A DNA stretch of 59,123 nt from Acidianus hospitalis (GCA_003086435.1 QEFD01000232.1:1-59123); one strand, 5' to 3'. Counted from the first letter of the stretch, positions 25,203 to 37,111 are shown. The notes: generated by a model not told the origin, from the sequence alone. Numbers and translations: made by a program.

Positions 25203-25599
25203 AATTATAATAACCTCAGCTAGAAGAAAGATGGCAAGAGCACAATGCCAACTTACTGAAGGAAAGGGTAGAGTATTTGTAAACGGAGTGCCAATAGAAC
25301 TTATACCAATCGAAATGATAAGATTAAAAATTATGGAACCTTTATTACTTGCAGGCGAGTCATTAGCCTCAAAAATAGATGCGAGAATATACACATTCGG
25401 TGGGGGAATAATGGGTCAAGCAGATGCTGCAAGAATGGCGTTAGCTAGGGCATTAGTTAAGTTTAGCGGCAGTAAAGAATTGGAAGAACTATATAAGCAA
25501 TATGATAGGACAATGTTAGCAGGTGATCCAAGAGAAACAGAGTCAGAAAAATGGATGAGATATAGTGCTAGAAGATGGAGGCAGAAGGCTTATAGGTGA
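25180..25599 (+). CDS. rps9: 30S ribosomal protein S9
   Basis: Small-subunit head protein of 139 aa. Family motifs: [18 protein letters not shown] near the start, [20 protein letters not shown] in the centre, and the C-terminal tail [13 protein letters not shown] that reaches the P-site tRNA. Overlaps L13 by 23 bases. Confidence 0.95.
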   Translation: MSEQQANKIIITSARRKMARAQCQLTEGKGRVFVNGVPIELIPIEMIRLKIMEPLLLAGESLASKIDARIYTFGGGIMGQADAARMALARALVKFSGSKELEELYKQYDRTMLAGDPRETESEKWMRYSARRWRQKAYR

Positions 25600-25604
25600 C
25601 ACTT

Positions 25605-25805
25605 ATGATAATTCCCGTCAGATGCTTTACTTGCGGATCTTTGATAGCAGACAAATGGGAGCCCTTTATAACTAGAGTAAATGCCGGAGAAGATCCGCAA
25701 AAAGTATTAGATGACCTAGGTGTTAGAAGATATTGTTGTAGGAGAATGTTATTAAGTCATGTAGATATTATAAAAGAGGTAGTTAATTATACTAGACCAA
25801 TATGA
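25605..25805 (+). CDS. rpoN: DNA-directed RNA polymerase subunit N (Rpo10)
   Basis: A 66-aa zinc protein equivalent to Rpb10, part of the polymerase assembly platform. ATG 25605 gives the usual N-terminus [14 protein letters not shown]; the unusual zinc site is made by CFTCG and the RRYCCRRML pair. An upstream codon at 25596 would add three residues. The S2 gene follows after 11 bases with a GAAGGTGAT ribosome-binding site. Confidence 0.95.
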   Translation: MIIPVRCFTCGSLIADKWEPFITRVNAGEDPQKVLDDLGVRRYCCRRMLLSHVDIIKEVVNYTRPI

Positions 25806-25816
25806 AGGTGATTTAA

Positions 25817-26497
25817 ATGTCAGAAGAAGAAAATAAGGGAACCGAGTTATCTGAGGCAGAAAAGGCGGAATTACAAAAATCAGAGAAAGGAGCAGTAATA
25901 GAATTATTAGCTCCATTAGAGAACTATCTTTCCGCAGGCGTCCATATAGGTACACATACATGTACTAAGTATATGGAGAAATTCATTTACAGAGTAAGGC
26001 CAGAAGGTCTTTACGTACTTGATGTTAGAAAAATAGATGAAAGATTGAGAATTGCTGCAAAATTCCTTTCAAGATTTACACCTAGTGGAATCCTAGCTGT
26101 TGCGTCAAGACCTTACGCATTTACTCCGGTTCAAAAATTTGCAGAAGTAGTAGGAGGTAGGGCAATAACCGGAAGATTGGTTCCGGGTACTTTAACTAAC
26201 GCATACCTTGACAGATTTATAGAGCCAGAAGTATTACTCGTGTCTGATCCAAGAACTGATACTCAAGCAATAAAAGAGGCAGCAGATATGGGAATTCCTG
26301 TGGTAGCTTTTGCTGATACTGATGCTAAAATAGAATATGTTGATTTAGTAATACCCGCAAATAATAAGGGGAGGAAATCTTTAGCTTTACTTTATTGGCT
26401 ACTAGCTAGGCAAATACTTAGGGAGAGAAAGCAGATACCTATGGATGCCGATATACCAGTGAAGGTTGAGGAATTTGAGGTGAAGCTTGTTCAATGA
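25817..26497 (+). CDS. rps2: 30S ribosomal protein S2
   Basis: Small-subunit protein of 226 aa in the archaeal/eukaryotic SA/p40 family. The N-terminus is acidic and extended; the core begins [29 protein letters not shown] (key residues GVHIGT), followed by [11 protein letters not shown] and the [11 protein letters not shown] block. Stop overlaps the MEMO gene start by four bases. Confidence 0.95.
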   Translation: MSEEENKGTELSEAEKAELQKSEKGAVIELLAPLENYLSAGVHIGTHTCTKYMEKFIYRVRPEGLYVLDVRKIDERLRIAAKFLSRFTPSGILAVASRPYAFTPVQKFAEVVGGRAITGRLVPGTLTNAYLDRFIEPEVLLVSDPRTDTQAIKEAADMGIPVVAFADTDAKIEYVDLVIPANNKGRKSLALLYWLLARQILRERKQIPMDADIPVKVEEFEVKLVQ

Positions 26498-27348
26498 AAA
26501 GATTACCTGCAGTAGCCGGTGCATTTTATGAGGCAGATCCTCAGGAATTAAAGGATCGAATTGTTTGGTCATTTACTCATCCTGTAGGCCCTGGTAAATT
26601 ACCTACAGTCCCAAAAGAAAAAGGTAAGAGAGATAACTTATTTTTTATTGTTCCTCATGCCGGTTACATTTATAGCGGTCCCGTAGCAGCCCATTCTTAT
26701 TATTATTTAGCTTCTGAAGGCAAGCCGGATCTTGTAATAATTCTAGGTCCTAATCACACGGGCTACGGATCTTATGTTTCCTTATGGAATAAAGGTTGTT
26801 GGGAGACTCCTTTAGGCGACGTGAAGATAGATGAAGAGATGGCAATGGAGCTTGTTAAGTATAGTGAAGTTATCGATATAGATGAGCAAGCGCATTTATA
26901 TGAGCATTCTGTTGAAGTTCAAATACCTTTCTTACAGTTTTTCTTTGATTCAGAAATAAAAATAATTCCAATAGTTATACTTTATCAAACTCCTGAGATA
27001 GCAGAATACATAGCTGAAGGAATATATAGATTGATGCAAAAACATCCTGAAAAAGATATAGTAGTCCTAGCTAGTAGTGACATGAATCATTACGATCCTT
27101 ACGATATTACGTATAAAAAAGATGAGATGGCGATAGAGAAAATAGAACAACTAGATTATAAAGGTCTTTACGATGTTGTAGAGAATAAAGATGTAACAAT
27201 GTGTGGTTACGCACCAGTAATGGTTGCAATGATATTAGCAAAGAAATTTAATAAGAAGCCATATATTCTAAAGCATGCTACTTCTGGAGATACATCAGGG
27301 GATAAGTCCTCAGTAGTGGGATATCTTGCAGCAAGATTTGGAAGTTAA
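26494..27348 (+). CDS. MEMO1 family protein
   Basis: A 284-aa member of the MEMO/AmmeMemoRadiSam B family, structurally related to non-heme iron dioxygenases. Putative metal-site histidines are seen in [12 protein letters not shown] near 52, LGPNHTGYG near 88 and [13 protein letters not shown] near 145, with SSDMNHYDP near 194. Biochemical role unknown. Conserved position between S2 and the isoprenoid genes in crenarchaea suggests an operon role rather than chance; its stop overlaps the next gene. Confidence 0.88.
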   Translation: MKRLPAVAGAFYEADPQELKDRIVWSFTHPVGPGKLPTVPKEKGKRDNLFFIVPHAGYIYSGPVAAHSYYYLASEGKPDLVIILGPNHTGYGSYVSLWNKGCWETPLGDVKIDEEMAMELVKYSEVIDIDEQAHLYEHSVEVQIPFLQFFFDSEIKIIPIVILYQTPEIAEYIAEGIYRLMQKHPEKDIVVLASSDMNHYDPYDITYKKDEMAIEKIEQLDYKGLYDVVENKDVTMCGYAPVMVAMILAKKFNKKPYILKHATSGDTSGDKSSVVGYLAARFGS

Positions 27349-27939
27349 AGTCCCGTTTTGTTATTCCGGGCTTCCCTTGGAAGTTAATAATCCAGTTTTA
27401 ATCAATTTTGCAATAGTTAAAGTGAGAGAGGTAAAAAGAAAACCAAAAATAGATAAATTTCTAGAATACTTTCGTGAGGCTACAGGCTTTTCTTGTAATA
27501 TTGAGTACGATATAGAAGGGAATTTGCCTTTTTCTTCCTATTACATTTACGTAACGAGAAAGCTTGTTGAGTTGGCAATAAACAAATGCGAGATTCCCAT
27601 GAACGAAAATGACGTTAAGGAAACACTAGAAATGATAGATGATGCAATGTTTGACTCAAGATTAATAAGAGCCTTAAGAAAGGCCCAAGAACTTAATTTG
27701 CCTATACTTTACCGCGATGGAGAAGATCCGGTACCTCTTAGTGAAAAGGAAGTTAGGATAAACTTACTTACTAGTTTCCCATTACCTAAACCAAGGTTTT
27801 TAGAGAGTTCATTAATTCACTTGGCTGGCATTTTGCCTGTAGAAATATCTAAAGATTCTAGTCTAATTCAATTTGAGAACGGCTTATGGAGTTCCCTTTA
27901 TGGTTTGCCATATCCTATGAACAACAGTTGGAAATGGAT

Positions 27940-29703
<1,764 letters not shown>

Positions 29704-29704
<1 letters not shown>

Positions 29705-30684
29705 TGGAACTAGATAAGTATTTTGACGAGATAATTAAAAATGTAAATGAAGAGATAGAAAAATACATAAAAGGCAAACCAAAGGAGCTTTATGACGCTT
29801 CAATTTACCTTTTAAAAGCTGGAGGCAAAAGACTTAGGCCACTTATAACAGTAGCATCTTCAGACTTATTCTCTGGAGATAGAAAAAGAGCGTATAAAGC
29901 TGCAGCCGCTGTAGAGATTTTACATAATTTTACTTTAATACACGATGATATAATGGACGAGGATACCCTTAGGAGAGGAATGCCAACTGTGCATGTAAAG
30001 TGGGGAGTGCCCATGGCAATTCTTGCCGGCGATTTACTTCACGCAAAAGCTTTTGAAGTGCTATCAGAGGCTTTAGAAGGATTAGATTCGAAGAGGTTCT
30101 ACATGGGTTTATCAGAATTTTCTAAGTCAGTAATAATAATTGCAGAAGGCCAAGCAATGGATATGGAGTTTGAAAATAGGCAGGATGTTACAGAAGAAGA
30201 GTACTTGGAAATGATAAAAAAGAAAACAGCACAACTATTTTCTTGCTCTGCATTTTTAGGAGGTCTAGTTTCTGGTGCTGAAGATAAAGACCTTGAGTTG
30301 CTTAAAGAATTTGGACTAAATTTAGGCATCGCTTTTCAAATAATTGACGATATTCTAGGTTTAACCGCAGATGAGAAAGAACTTGGCAAACCTGTATATA
30401 GCGATATCAGAGAAGGCAAGAAGACTATCCTTGTAATAAAGGCATTAAGTTTAGCGTCGGAAGCAGAAAGAAAAATTATAATTGAAGGACTTGGATCCAA
30501 GGATCAAGAAAAAATAATTAAGGCAGCGGAAGTGGTAAAGTCCCTTTCATTAAATTACGCATATGAAGTTGCAGAAGAATATTATCAAAAATCCATGAAG
30601 GCCCTATCAGCTATAGGTGATAATAATATAGCTGGAAAGGCTTTAAAATACCTTGCGGAGTTTACAATAAAAAGGCGAAAATAG
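29704..30684 (+). CDS. Geranylgeranyl diphosphate synthase
   Basis: Trans-prenyltransferase that makes the C20 chain for archaeal ether lipids. First aspartate-rich motif HDDIMDED lies near residue 80 and the second, DDILG, near 215; AGGKRLRPLI near 38 binds substrate. At 326 aa it fits the Sulfolobus GGPP synthase. Its stop overlaps the start of the next gene by one base, keeping the lipid genes in one transcript with ribosomal proteins. Confidence 0.95.
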
Positions 30685-31640
30685 TGCTACCTATTTGTGC
30701 TCTTATAGCCTTTATTATAACATTTCTTACTACTAGATGGGTAATTCATATAGCAAAAGAGAGAAAAATTGTAGGAAAAGACGTAAATAAGCCCAATAAG
30801 CCCGAAGTACCTTCACTTGGCGGAATAGCCATAGTAGCAGGTTTTGTTTCTGGAACTTTTGTACTTTTAATCCAGGATCCAAATTATGAGAGAATAATAT
30901 CGTCAATTTTACTCTCCTCGTTACTAATAGCCTTTCTTGGACTCATGGACGATTTTTTGAATCTTAGGCAATCAATTAGGGCATTCACTCCAATCTTTGC
31001 TGCAGTACCATTAGCGGTTTTTAGCGTAGGGCATTCAGCAATATCCATACCTTTTTTAGGTGTTATAAATTTAGGAATCTTCTATTACGTGATTGTAATA
31101 CCAGCTGCACTAACAATTTCTTCTAATGCCTTCAATATGCTTGAAGGGCTTAATGGATTAGGAACTGGAATGGGCATAATAATGTCAGCTAGCTTAGCTT
31201 ACATTGGTTTAACAAGGTCTGGGAACATATTTGTTGCAGGAGAAATGGCCTTGATCTTGTTAGCTTCTCTTTTAGCCTTTCTTTATTATAATAAATATCC
31301 CGCTAAAGTTTTCATAGGAAACATAGGGACATACTTTGTTGGTTCAGTAATAGGTTCTATTGGAATAGCTGGTTATATGTATACTGCTTTGGCTGTATTA
31401 TATTTACCTTACGTTGCGGAATTTATATTAAAGGCAAGAACAAGGTTTAAGGGAGTATCATTTGGCAAAGTTAACGAAGATGGGACATTATATTGGAATG
31501 ATATGCCAAATTCTTTAACTCATGTAGTTATGAAGATGGGAAGATTTAAGGAATATCAAGTGGTGGCTATACTTTGGATTATTGAAGGTATATTTGCAAT
31601 ACTCGCAATCTATTTACAAACTACGGTAATAGTTATATGA
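30684..31640 (+). CDS. GlcNAc-1-phosphate transferase, MraY/Alg7-like (AglH)
   Basis: Polytopic membrane enzyme (318 aa, roughly ten hydrophobic segments) of the polyprenyl-phosphate N-acetylhexosamine-1-phosphate transferase family. Conserved catalytic segments: LGLMDDFLNLR near residue 90 and NAFNMLEGLNGLGTGMG near 150. In Sulfolobus an Alg7/AglH-type enzyme begins the dolichol-linked N-glycan, which fits its place after the GGPP synthase. Starts at GTG 30684; last gene of the long operon, followed by an AAAATTTTTT run that could end transcription. Confidence 0.85.
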   Translation: MLPICALIAFIITFLTTRWVIHIAKERKIVGKDVNKPNKPEVPSLGGIAIVAGFVSGTFVLLIQDPNYERIISSILLSSLLIAFLGLMDDFLNLRQSIRAFTPIFAAVPLAVFSVGHSAISIPFLGVINLGIFYYVIVIPAALTISSNAFNMLEGLNGLGTGMGIIMSASLAYIGLTRSGNIFVAGEMALILLASLLAFLYYNKYPAKVFIGNIGTYFVGSVIGSIGIAGYMYTALAVLYLPYVAEFILKARTRFKGVSFGKVNEDGTLYWNDMPNSLTHVVMKMGRFKEYQVVAILWIIEGIFAILAIYLQTTVIVI

Positions 31641-31675
31641 AAAATTTTTTAGGCTAATAATGTACTGTAAAAAAT

Positions 31676-31751
<76 letters not shown>

Positions 31752-31928
31752 CTGTGTTAGGGGAGGACACCCCTAAAACCCCCAATGCTATTTCCACTAT
31801 CGTATCTAAGGGGCCAATGTACGCTGTCTTACGTTACCGTCTTTGTCCTTCTCTATTAAGAAAACATAATACTTCTTCCCTCTTTGACGAATCTTATATT
31901 GTTCAACCTAGATATCGCTATAACCCAT
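31752..31928 (-). pseudogene. Decayed SSV-type integrase N-terminal fragment, int(N), at tRNA-Pro
   Basis: Read on the minus strand toward the tRNA 3' end, the sequence encodes QYKIRQRGKKYYVFLIEKD, then DGNVRQR, a one-base deletion, YIGPLDTIVE, and on into tRNA-Pro as GLAGFEPAT. This is the pattern of the N-terminal part of SSV-virus integrases (RERKGRYYVY...ERYVGPL...PPGFEPGT), which integrate at tRNA genes and leave int(N) beside the tRNA. An in-frame TAG lies after six codons from ATG 31928, and the deletion breaks the frame near 31820. No other viral gene remains. Bases 31803-31901 are almost identical to 37885-37984 on the other strand. Confidence 0.8.
31803..31901 (-). repeat. Inverted copy of 37885-37984 (integrase remnant)
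   Basis: These 99 bases match the plus strand 37885-37984 with two substitutions and one missing base. The copies lie about 6 kb apart in opposite orientation, each directed toward its own tRNA gene. Both belong to the int(N) fragments described separately. Confidence 0.85.
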
Positions 31929-32143
31929 ATTTAATCCATGTCCTCTACATGTCATATAAGCTTTTAAGCGCGGGGCTATTTCCTACTCAGTCGTGGAGTT
32001 GAAAGCTAATAGCAAAGATTGCACAAATAATATTCAGTAATAAAAATTTAATCGTGTTCTTTGGCATATGTAGTCTAATGTTTATCGTGAAGACGAGTTT
32101 TCAGACTTTGTAGAACTTCTATAAAAGAAGAACGTAAAATAAG

Positions 32144-32218
<75 letters not shown>

Positions 32219-32227
32219 AAAACAACA

Positions 32228-33460
32228 TTATACTTTAGATTTTATAAACTCTTCTCTTACGATATCTAGCAATTTTCTAGCTATAATTGTTTTATAACTT
32301 TTAGGTATCTTTATAATTTCACTATTAGTAATAACAATTACCTCATTATATTCAGATGAAAAACCTATATCCTTTCTTTTTACGTTATTTGCAACTATCA
32401 TGTTAAATCCATGCCTTTCCTTCTTTATTTTAGCTTTTTCTATGAGTTCGTCATCATTATTTACAGTTTCCGCAGAGAATCCTACTATGAAAGCCTTTCC
32501 CCTAATATATTCTGAAATTTTAGGTGTTTTTTCTAACTCTACTTTGGGCACTTCAGTGTGGCTATCAATTTTTTCTCCCCTTATTACCTTAAACTTATAG
32601 TCTGCAGGAGCTCCGGCCAATATTACTATATTAAACTTTTCTTTTTCAACTAGGTTTACAACATTTTTTAGCATATCTTCTGTAGTCTCGACCTCGATAG
32701 TCGGAGAATAAGGATACAAATGAGAGCTAATTGGGCCATGAACTAAAACCACATCTGCTCCTCTGAAGTAAGCTTCGTTAGCTATTGATACGCCCATAGT
32801 TCCGCTACTTGGATTTGTTAGAAATCTTACTGGATCCATGTATTCTCTAGTAGGTCCTGCTGTAACTACAATTTTTAAACCTTTAAGATCCTTCTCTCTT
32901 AAGATATAAGAGGTAATCCTTGAGGTTAGATATTCAATGTCTGGATAATGGGCTAGATTATTTACTAATTTAGGCTCTATAATTTCCACATTATTATTTT
33001 TCCTTAAGATTTCTATAGCGCTCTGGAGTTGGGGCGAGTTCCACATTTGTAAATGCATTGCAGGAACTAGTATTACCTTTTTATTTAATTGAAGAAAATT
33101 TATTGCGGTTAGAACTAAATTATTATCTGTAATACCGTAAGCTAGCTTTGTTACAATGTTCATGGTTGAAGGGGCAATTATCATTACGTCGAATTCCTCA
33201 GCTAACTGTACGTGTTCTAATTTACCTCCTATTTTTACAACTGTTTTATTTCCAGTAGCCCAGGTAAACATTTCTGGGGAGATTAGTTTAGATGCTGATG
33301 GAGTCATCATTACCTTTATTTCTGCTCCTCTTCTCATTAGATCTCTAGCAAGGTCAAGGGACTTGTATAAAGAAACACTGGCTGATACTCCTAATAGTAC
33401 CTTTTTACCTTTTAGTTCATCGCTAATTTCGCCTATTATTCTCTTCGATGGATGAGTCAT
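32228..33460 (-). CDS. coaBC: Bifunctional phosphopantothenoylcysteine decarboxylase/synthetase
   Basis: CoA biosynthesis protein of 410 aa. The N-terminal flavin-binding CoaC domain shows GVSASVSLYKSLDLARDL near 20 and APSTMNIVTKLAYGITDNNL with PAMHLQMW; the C-terminal CoaB domain shows VTAGPTREYMDPVRFLTNPSSG and the FSAETVN region. Start placed at ATG 33460 (MTHPSKRIIGEIS); an upstream TTG-type extension of 19 hydrophobic residues is unlikely. Divergent from ard1 with a short promoter gap. Confidence 0.93.
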   Translation of the reverse strand: MTHPSKRIIGEISDELKGKKVLLGVSASVSLYKSLDLARDLMRRGAEIKVMMTPSASKLISPEMFTWATGNKTVVKIGGKLEHVQLAEEFDVMIIAPSTMNIVTKLAYGITDNNLVLTAINFLQLNKKVILVPAMHLQMWNSPQLQSAIEILRKNNNVEIIEPKLVNNLAHYPDIEYLTSRITSYILREKDLKGLKIVVTAGPTREYMDPVRFLTNPSSGTMGVSIANEAYFRGADVVLVHGPISSHLYPYSPTIEVETTEDMLKNVVNLVEKEKFNIVILAGAPADYKFKVIRGEKIDSHTEVPKVELEKTPKISEYIRGKAFIVGFSAETVNNDDELIEKAKIKKERHGFNMIVANNVKRKDIGFSSEYNEVIVITNSEIIKIPKSYKTIIARKLLDIVREEFIKSKV

Positions 33461-33508
33461 AAATAGGTTCAAACATGTATATAAACTTCTTAATAAAAAT
33501 ATTATAGC

Positions 33509-34018
33509 ATGGAGCAAGCAACAAGCAATAAATCTACAAACTCATTTCTTATTAGAAATGTTAGAATGGATGATATAGACGATATAATAATGATTAATAG
33601 ATTATCCTTACCTGAAAATTATCCTTATTACTTTTTTGTTGATCATATTAAAGATTACGGAAAGGCGTTTTATGTGGCAGAAGTTAACGGTGACGTTGTA
33701 GGATATATAATGCCTAGAATAGAGTTGGGCTTCAGTAATTTGAAGAATTTGCCTTCATTAGTTAAGAAAGGCCACGTAGTTTCTATAGCAGTTTTGGAGG
33801 CTTATAGAAATAGGGGAATAGGTACTGCTCTTCTTAAAGCTTCGATGAAAAGTATGAAAGAAGATTATGGTGCTGAAGAAGTTTACTTAGAAGTTAGGGT
33901 AAGTAATTATCCGGCTATTTCAGTTTACGAAAAACTTGGGTTCATGAAAATCAAGGTATTAAAACATTATTACGCTGACGGAGAAGACGCGTACTTAATG
34001 GCTACTTATCTTACTTAA
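33509..34018 (+). CDS. ard1: N-alpha-acetyltransferase Ard1
   Basis: GNAT enzyme of 169 aa nearly matching the Sulfolobus Ard1, which acetylates protein N-termini (including Alba) with broad NatA/B/C/E-like specificity. Shared segments include NRLSLPENYPYYFF, GYIMPRIELGFSN, KKGHVVSIAVLE, the acetyl-CoA loop RNRGIGTALL, EVYLEVRVSNYPAI and HYYADGEDAYLMA. Its end overlaps the convergent phosphoesterase-like gene by 24 bases. Confidence 0.95.
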   Translation: MEQATSNKSTNSFLIRNVRMDDIDDIIMINRLSLPENYPYYFFVDHIKDYGKAFYVAEVNGDVVGYIMPRIELGFSNLKNLPSLVKKGHVVSIAVLEAYRNRGIGTALLKASMKSMKEDYGAEEVYLEVRVSNYPAISVYEKLGFMKIKVLKHYYADGEDAYLMATYLT

Positions 34019-34489
34019 CTCAATCTTCTTTTCTTCCGGATAATAAATTGCAAGATACCCTTTTTCGAAGGCACCTATAGAGATTACTTGAAATCCGTGA
34101 GAGTTCACTATAGTTTGGTTTTCTGAATGGCCGTGTATTACAATTTTAGTCTTACTTGAGAGTATTTTTGCAGAAATTTCCTTCTTTCCTATTTCGACGT
34201 TTATAATTATTCCGGACTTAAATCCTTTAGGAGGGAAATGAGTTATACTAATTTCAGTTGAAAAATCCGTTGAGAGACCTAAGAATTCCTTTGTTATTAG
34301 TCTCTCAGTTTTTTTAAGGTATTTCATGATATAAACGCTTTCCATTTCACCTAAAATTCCGTGAAAGTTATTAAGATATTGAGGGCATTCTACATCTCCT
34401 AAACCTATCACTCCGTCAAAATTATTATTTATATATTCTACTGCATCCTCTTGGCAAGGGAAGCGGGTAATCATTGCGAGTTTTTTCAT
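33995..34489 (-). CDS. Diverged calcineurin-like metallophosphoesterase
   Basis: About 164 aa from ATG 34489 (MKKLAMITRFPCQ). The pattern VIGLGDVECP, LGEMES, ISITHFPPKG and IHGHSENQ follows the metallophosphoesterase order D/GD...GNH...H...GHxH, but the usual GNH(E/D) is replaced by GEMES and the first DxH is not seen, so activity is uncertain. The start lies within the preceding CitG-like gene (65-base overlap), so it closes the four-gene minus-strand operon. Confidence 0.6.
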   Translation of the reverse strand: MKKLAMITRFPCQEDAVEYINNNFDGVIGLGDVECPQYLNNFHGILGEMESVYIMKYLKKTERLITKEFLGLSTDFSTEISITHFPPKGFKSGIIINVEIGKKEISAKILSSKTKIVIHGHSENQTIVNSHGFQVISIGAFEKGYLAIYYPEEKKIELSKISSH

Positions 34490-35339
34490 ACCACTTATCA
34501 AGTAAATATAATGCAACACCAGAGGCTATAATATCTGCCGTAGATCCTGGATTATAATTATTCTTAACTAGAAAATTATTGAAATCCAAAAGTTTTTTCT
34601 CAGTAAAATCTCCCTTCACTTCTCTTGCCAGGTGAGAAATAAGCAAAGCAATCTTTCCGCCATACTTTCGGTATATTAATCCATCCGGTTGCTCTGATAA
34701 AATTTCTATGAAAGCTTTCTGTATTCCTTTTTCAAGACTTTCGCTGTCTTTTATTATTTTATATGCAATATAGGAATACTCATAGTTTCTTATCATATTT
34801 CTAGCTATAGTATCCATATTCGATGAAAATACTAAAACTTCATACATGGTTTTATTTGCTGTTTCCCTATAATCCATGACGTCAATTTTACCTAAATAAC
34901 TCAATTCCACTTGTTTTAGAGCTTCAAAAAACCATTTGGTGTCTTCAACATCCAAAGAAATTATGAGTTCGCTAAGTTTTCTCCTTAAATTATCCACATT
35001 ATCAGCTAGGAGTGATGAATAAGAGATAGGAAGTAATAGTAGCTGTGTACCTAGAATTGAATAATTTACCTCCATCTTCTTACTTTCTTTTATAGTAAGG
35101 TAAAGCAGGTCGTATAGCGGTCTAGAAGAATTATATCCTCTAATACAGGCCTTTCTATAATAGGCATTAGCAAGATTTGCTGAAAGTAGAACATCCTCAT
35201 ATTTTACGCTTTTAATATCTTGTATCCTCGAAGCGTTACCTGGCTTAAATACTGAAGCTTCTATAATAGATGAAGACGATAAGATATATGCCACTTCACT
35301 ACATAATTGGTCTAATATATCCTCCAATTTTTTTATCAC
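34425..35339 (-). CDS. CitG/MdcB-like triphosphoribosyl-dephospho-CoA synthase family protein
   Basis: All-helical 304-aa protein with the family N-terminal motif IIEASVFKPGNASR near 25 (compare EAS.KPG) and the C-terminal NPGSTADIIASGVALYLL near 270. In bacteria CitG makes the prosthetic-group precursor of citrate lyase, but archaeal members occur without citrate lyase and their substrate is unknown. GTG start at 35339. Overlaps neighbours on both sides. Confidence 0.7.
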   Translation of the reverse strand: MIKKLEDILDQLCSEVAYILSSSSIIEASVFKPGNASRIQDIKSVKYEDVLLSANLANAYYRKACIRGYNSSRPLYDLLYLTIKESKKMEVNYSILGTQLLLLPISYSSLLADNVDNLRRKLSELIISLDVEDTKWFFEALKQVELSYLGKIDVMDYRETANKTMYEVLVFSSNMDTIARNMIRNYEYSYIAYKIIKDSESLEKGIQKAFIEILSEQPDGLIYRKYGGKIALLISHLAREVKGDFTEKKLLDFNNFLVKNNYNPGSTADIIASGVALYLLDKWYEKTRNDYPLPLPRGCSRIYK

Positions 35340-36207
35340 CTATTACGATTTCTAATTCGTCTTCGCATTTCATTAGCATTCCAAAAGCCTCTATTTTCTT
35401 GCTATAATAGAGAGCCAAGCTGTAAATTCCTTCATATGATACTATATTAAACGTTTTACCTTGGGAATAAAGAGTAGAAATTGATGGATAAAATAAAGCT
35501 CTATAATCGCTAACATTTTCTCCAATTGCTTTTATAGGATTTACTTCTATACACACTTTTTCATTGTATTTCCAAGGATGATCATCTACAAAGAGGAATG
35601 AATATTTTACTCCCTTGTATTTTCCTCTAGTTTTCTTACTATATATTGTTTTAACTACTTCTATCGGTAGAGAATAATTCTCAGAAGTTTCAATTATCCA
35701 ATCTTTATCCTCCTCGAAGCCTCGAAAAGTATTAACGAAATCCTCGGCGTATTTTTTACCATAAATTACTAGATCAACATCAGAGTTCTCATGAGATATT
35801 CCTGCAAGCAATGAACCAGTTACTCCAATCTTATCTAAAGGCAAGTTTACTTCCATTTCAGCTAACATATTTATTACAGTTTCTTCCAGCTTATTTGCAG
35901 GCTTATGAATTATCTCCTTAATTTTATCCTCAGGCTTAAAATGATTTTTAATTTCTGATATTTTAAGCACAGGAAACGTGGATCCATAACAAGGTTCGTA
36001 TTCGAAATTTTGTTTAATCTTTATCAAATTTTTTACTCCATATTTTTTAAAAACTCTTTCGTAACCTTTCCAAAGTCCTTCCCCTGTATACACGTATTTT
36101 AAATATGCAAATACGTATCCCGGGGGATTATAATTAGTAATAACTACGTAAAGATTATCGTTTTTATCCTTGATTATGTCTTTATCAAGGAAGTAATCTC
36201 TTCCCAT
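35299..36207 (-). CDS. Predicted nucleotidyltransferase (pol beta fold)
   Basis: A 302-aa protein with a nucleotidyltransferase signature near residue 128: GVTGSLLAGISHENSDVDLVIYG, i.e. the GS motif and the paired aspartates DVD. N- and C-terminal extensions (GYVFAYLKYVYTGEGLWKGYERVFKKYG-like start) fit archaeal COG2413-type proteins of unknown function. It overlaps the DUF1464 gene by 34 bases and the CitG-like gene by 41 bases. Confidence 0.7.
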   Translation of the reverse strand: MGRDYFLDKDIIKDKNDNLYVVITNYNPPGYVFAYLKYVYTGEGLWKGYERVFKKYGVKNLIKIKQNFEYEPCYGSTFPVLKISEIKNHFKPEDKIKEIIHKPANKLEETVINMLAEMEVNLPLDKIGVTGSLLAGISHENSDVDLVIYGKKYAEDFVNTFRGFEEDKDWIIETSENYSLPIEVVKTIYSKKTRGKYKGVKYSFLFVDDHPWKYNEKVCIEVNPIKAIGENVSDYRALFYPSISTLYSQGKTFNIVSYEGIYSLALYYSKKIEAFGMLMKCEDELEIVIGDKKIGGYIRPIM

Positions 36208-37073
36208 CCCTTTAACCTTACATAATCTAATGCTGTACCGGAGCTATTAAGCATATCAATGTACTTTCTAAAAATTCCTCCACCTATTGCATTTGCTATA
36301 AACGCTGCACCTACAGAAGCTTCCTTGTACTTTATCTCGAATTTGATTCCAAAATCAATTTTATCCTTAGCTTTTCCAGAGACTATTATTGGTAAATCTA
36401 GTTTTTCACTATACCATTCCGAGATCATCCTTAAAATCTCTAAGGATCTCTTTTCCTCCCCTTGAGTGTATATAGTATCCTTAGTTATCCTTGAATACTT
36501 ACAAAGTAAGTAGGCAACTTCTCCATCGATGCATCCTGGTGAAACTAAACCTGGTATTTCAGTTCCTCCAAATCCGTCTATTATTTTACCATCTTTAACT
36601 ACTATAACTGATGAGAAATGTCTACCCATTTCGATTAATACGAAACTGTCGAAAATAGTCCTATAAAAGAATGCAGAAGCAACTTTATCCGCTGTACCCA
36701 TATCTATCTTATTTATCTTCCTATATTCTGGTACACTCTCAAGTTCTATTACTGAAGGTATAGTAAAGGCATTCTCTTCTGGTATTATTGCTCTTAAAAA
36801 ACTCCTAAGTGGTCCTTCCTTTTGAGGATCCGCGAGCGTCAATAGAAAAATTTCCTTCTCACCTATTCTAGAAGCTCTAACGAAAGGCAATCCATGACCA
36901 GAAGGTAATGCAATAGTGTTAGGTCTTTTATCTCTTATCAATTTAACTAGTCTCATGGAATCGTGAATAATTAGGCCAGTAGGTATTTCATAATACGCAA
37001 CTATTCTTCCTAACTCGTCTACGAAAGTTATTGCGTAACTTTCGCTCCCCGGATCAACTCCTGCAAATAACAC
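36174..37073 (-). CDS. DUF1464 protein (actin-like kinase fold, predicted acyl kinase)
   Basis: A 299-aa protein beginning AGVDPGSESYAITFVDELGRI, a phosphate-1 loop of the ASKHA superfamily, with a second nucleotide-binding region around GGTEIPGLVSPG (residue about 175) and a VGAAFIANAIGGG segment near 255. This is the archaeal DUF1464 family, sometimes called predicted butyrate kinase; no substrate is established. First gene of the DUF1464-nucleotidyltransferase-CitG-phosphoesterase operon. Confidence 0.75.
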   Translation of the reverse strand: MLFAGVDPGSESYAITFVDELGRIVAYYEIPTGLIIHDSMRLVKLIRDKRPNTIALPSGHGLPFVRASRIGEKEIFLLTLADPQKEGPLRSFLRAIIPEENAFTIPSVIELESVPEYRKINKIDMGTADKVASAFFYRTIFDSFVLIEMGRHFSSVIVVKDGKIIDGFGGTEIPGLVSPGCIDGEVAYLLCKYSRITKDTIYTQGEEKRSLEILRMISEWYSEKLDLPIIVSGKAKDKIDFGIKFEIKYKEASVGAAFIANAIGGGIFRKYIDMLNSSGTALDYVRLKGWEEITSLIKT

Positions 37074-37111
37074 TTAATAATTTAAGCTATAAATGGAAAT
37101 AAGACTAACAG

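Noticed and set aside
31990..32010. GAGTTGAAAG, similar to the end of Sulfolobales CRISPR repeats
   Set aside because: It occurs once, without a second repeat at spacer distance, so it is not an array.
31985..32143. Possible C/D box sRNA near GTGAAGA...CAGA before tRNA-His
   Set aside because: Box sequences deviate too much and no D box at a proper distance was found.
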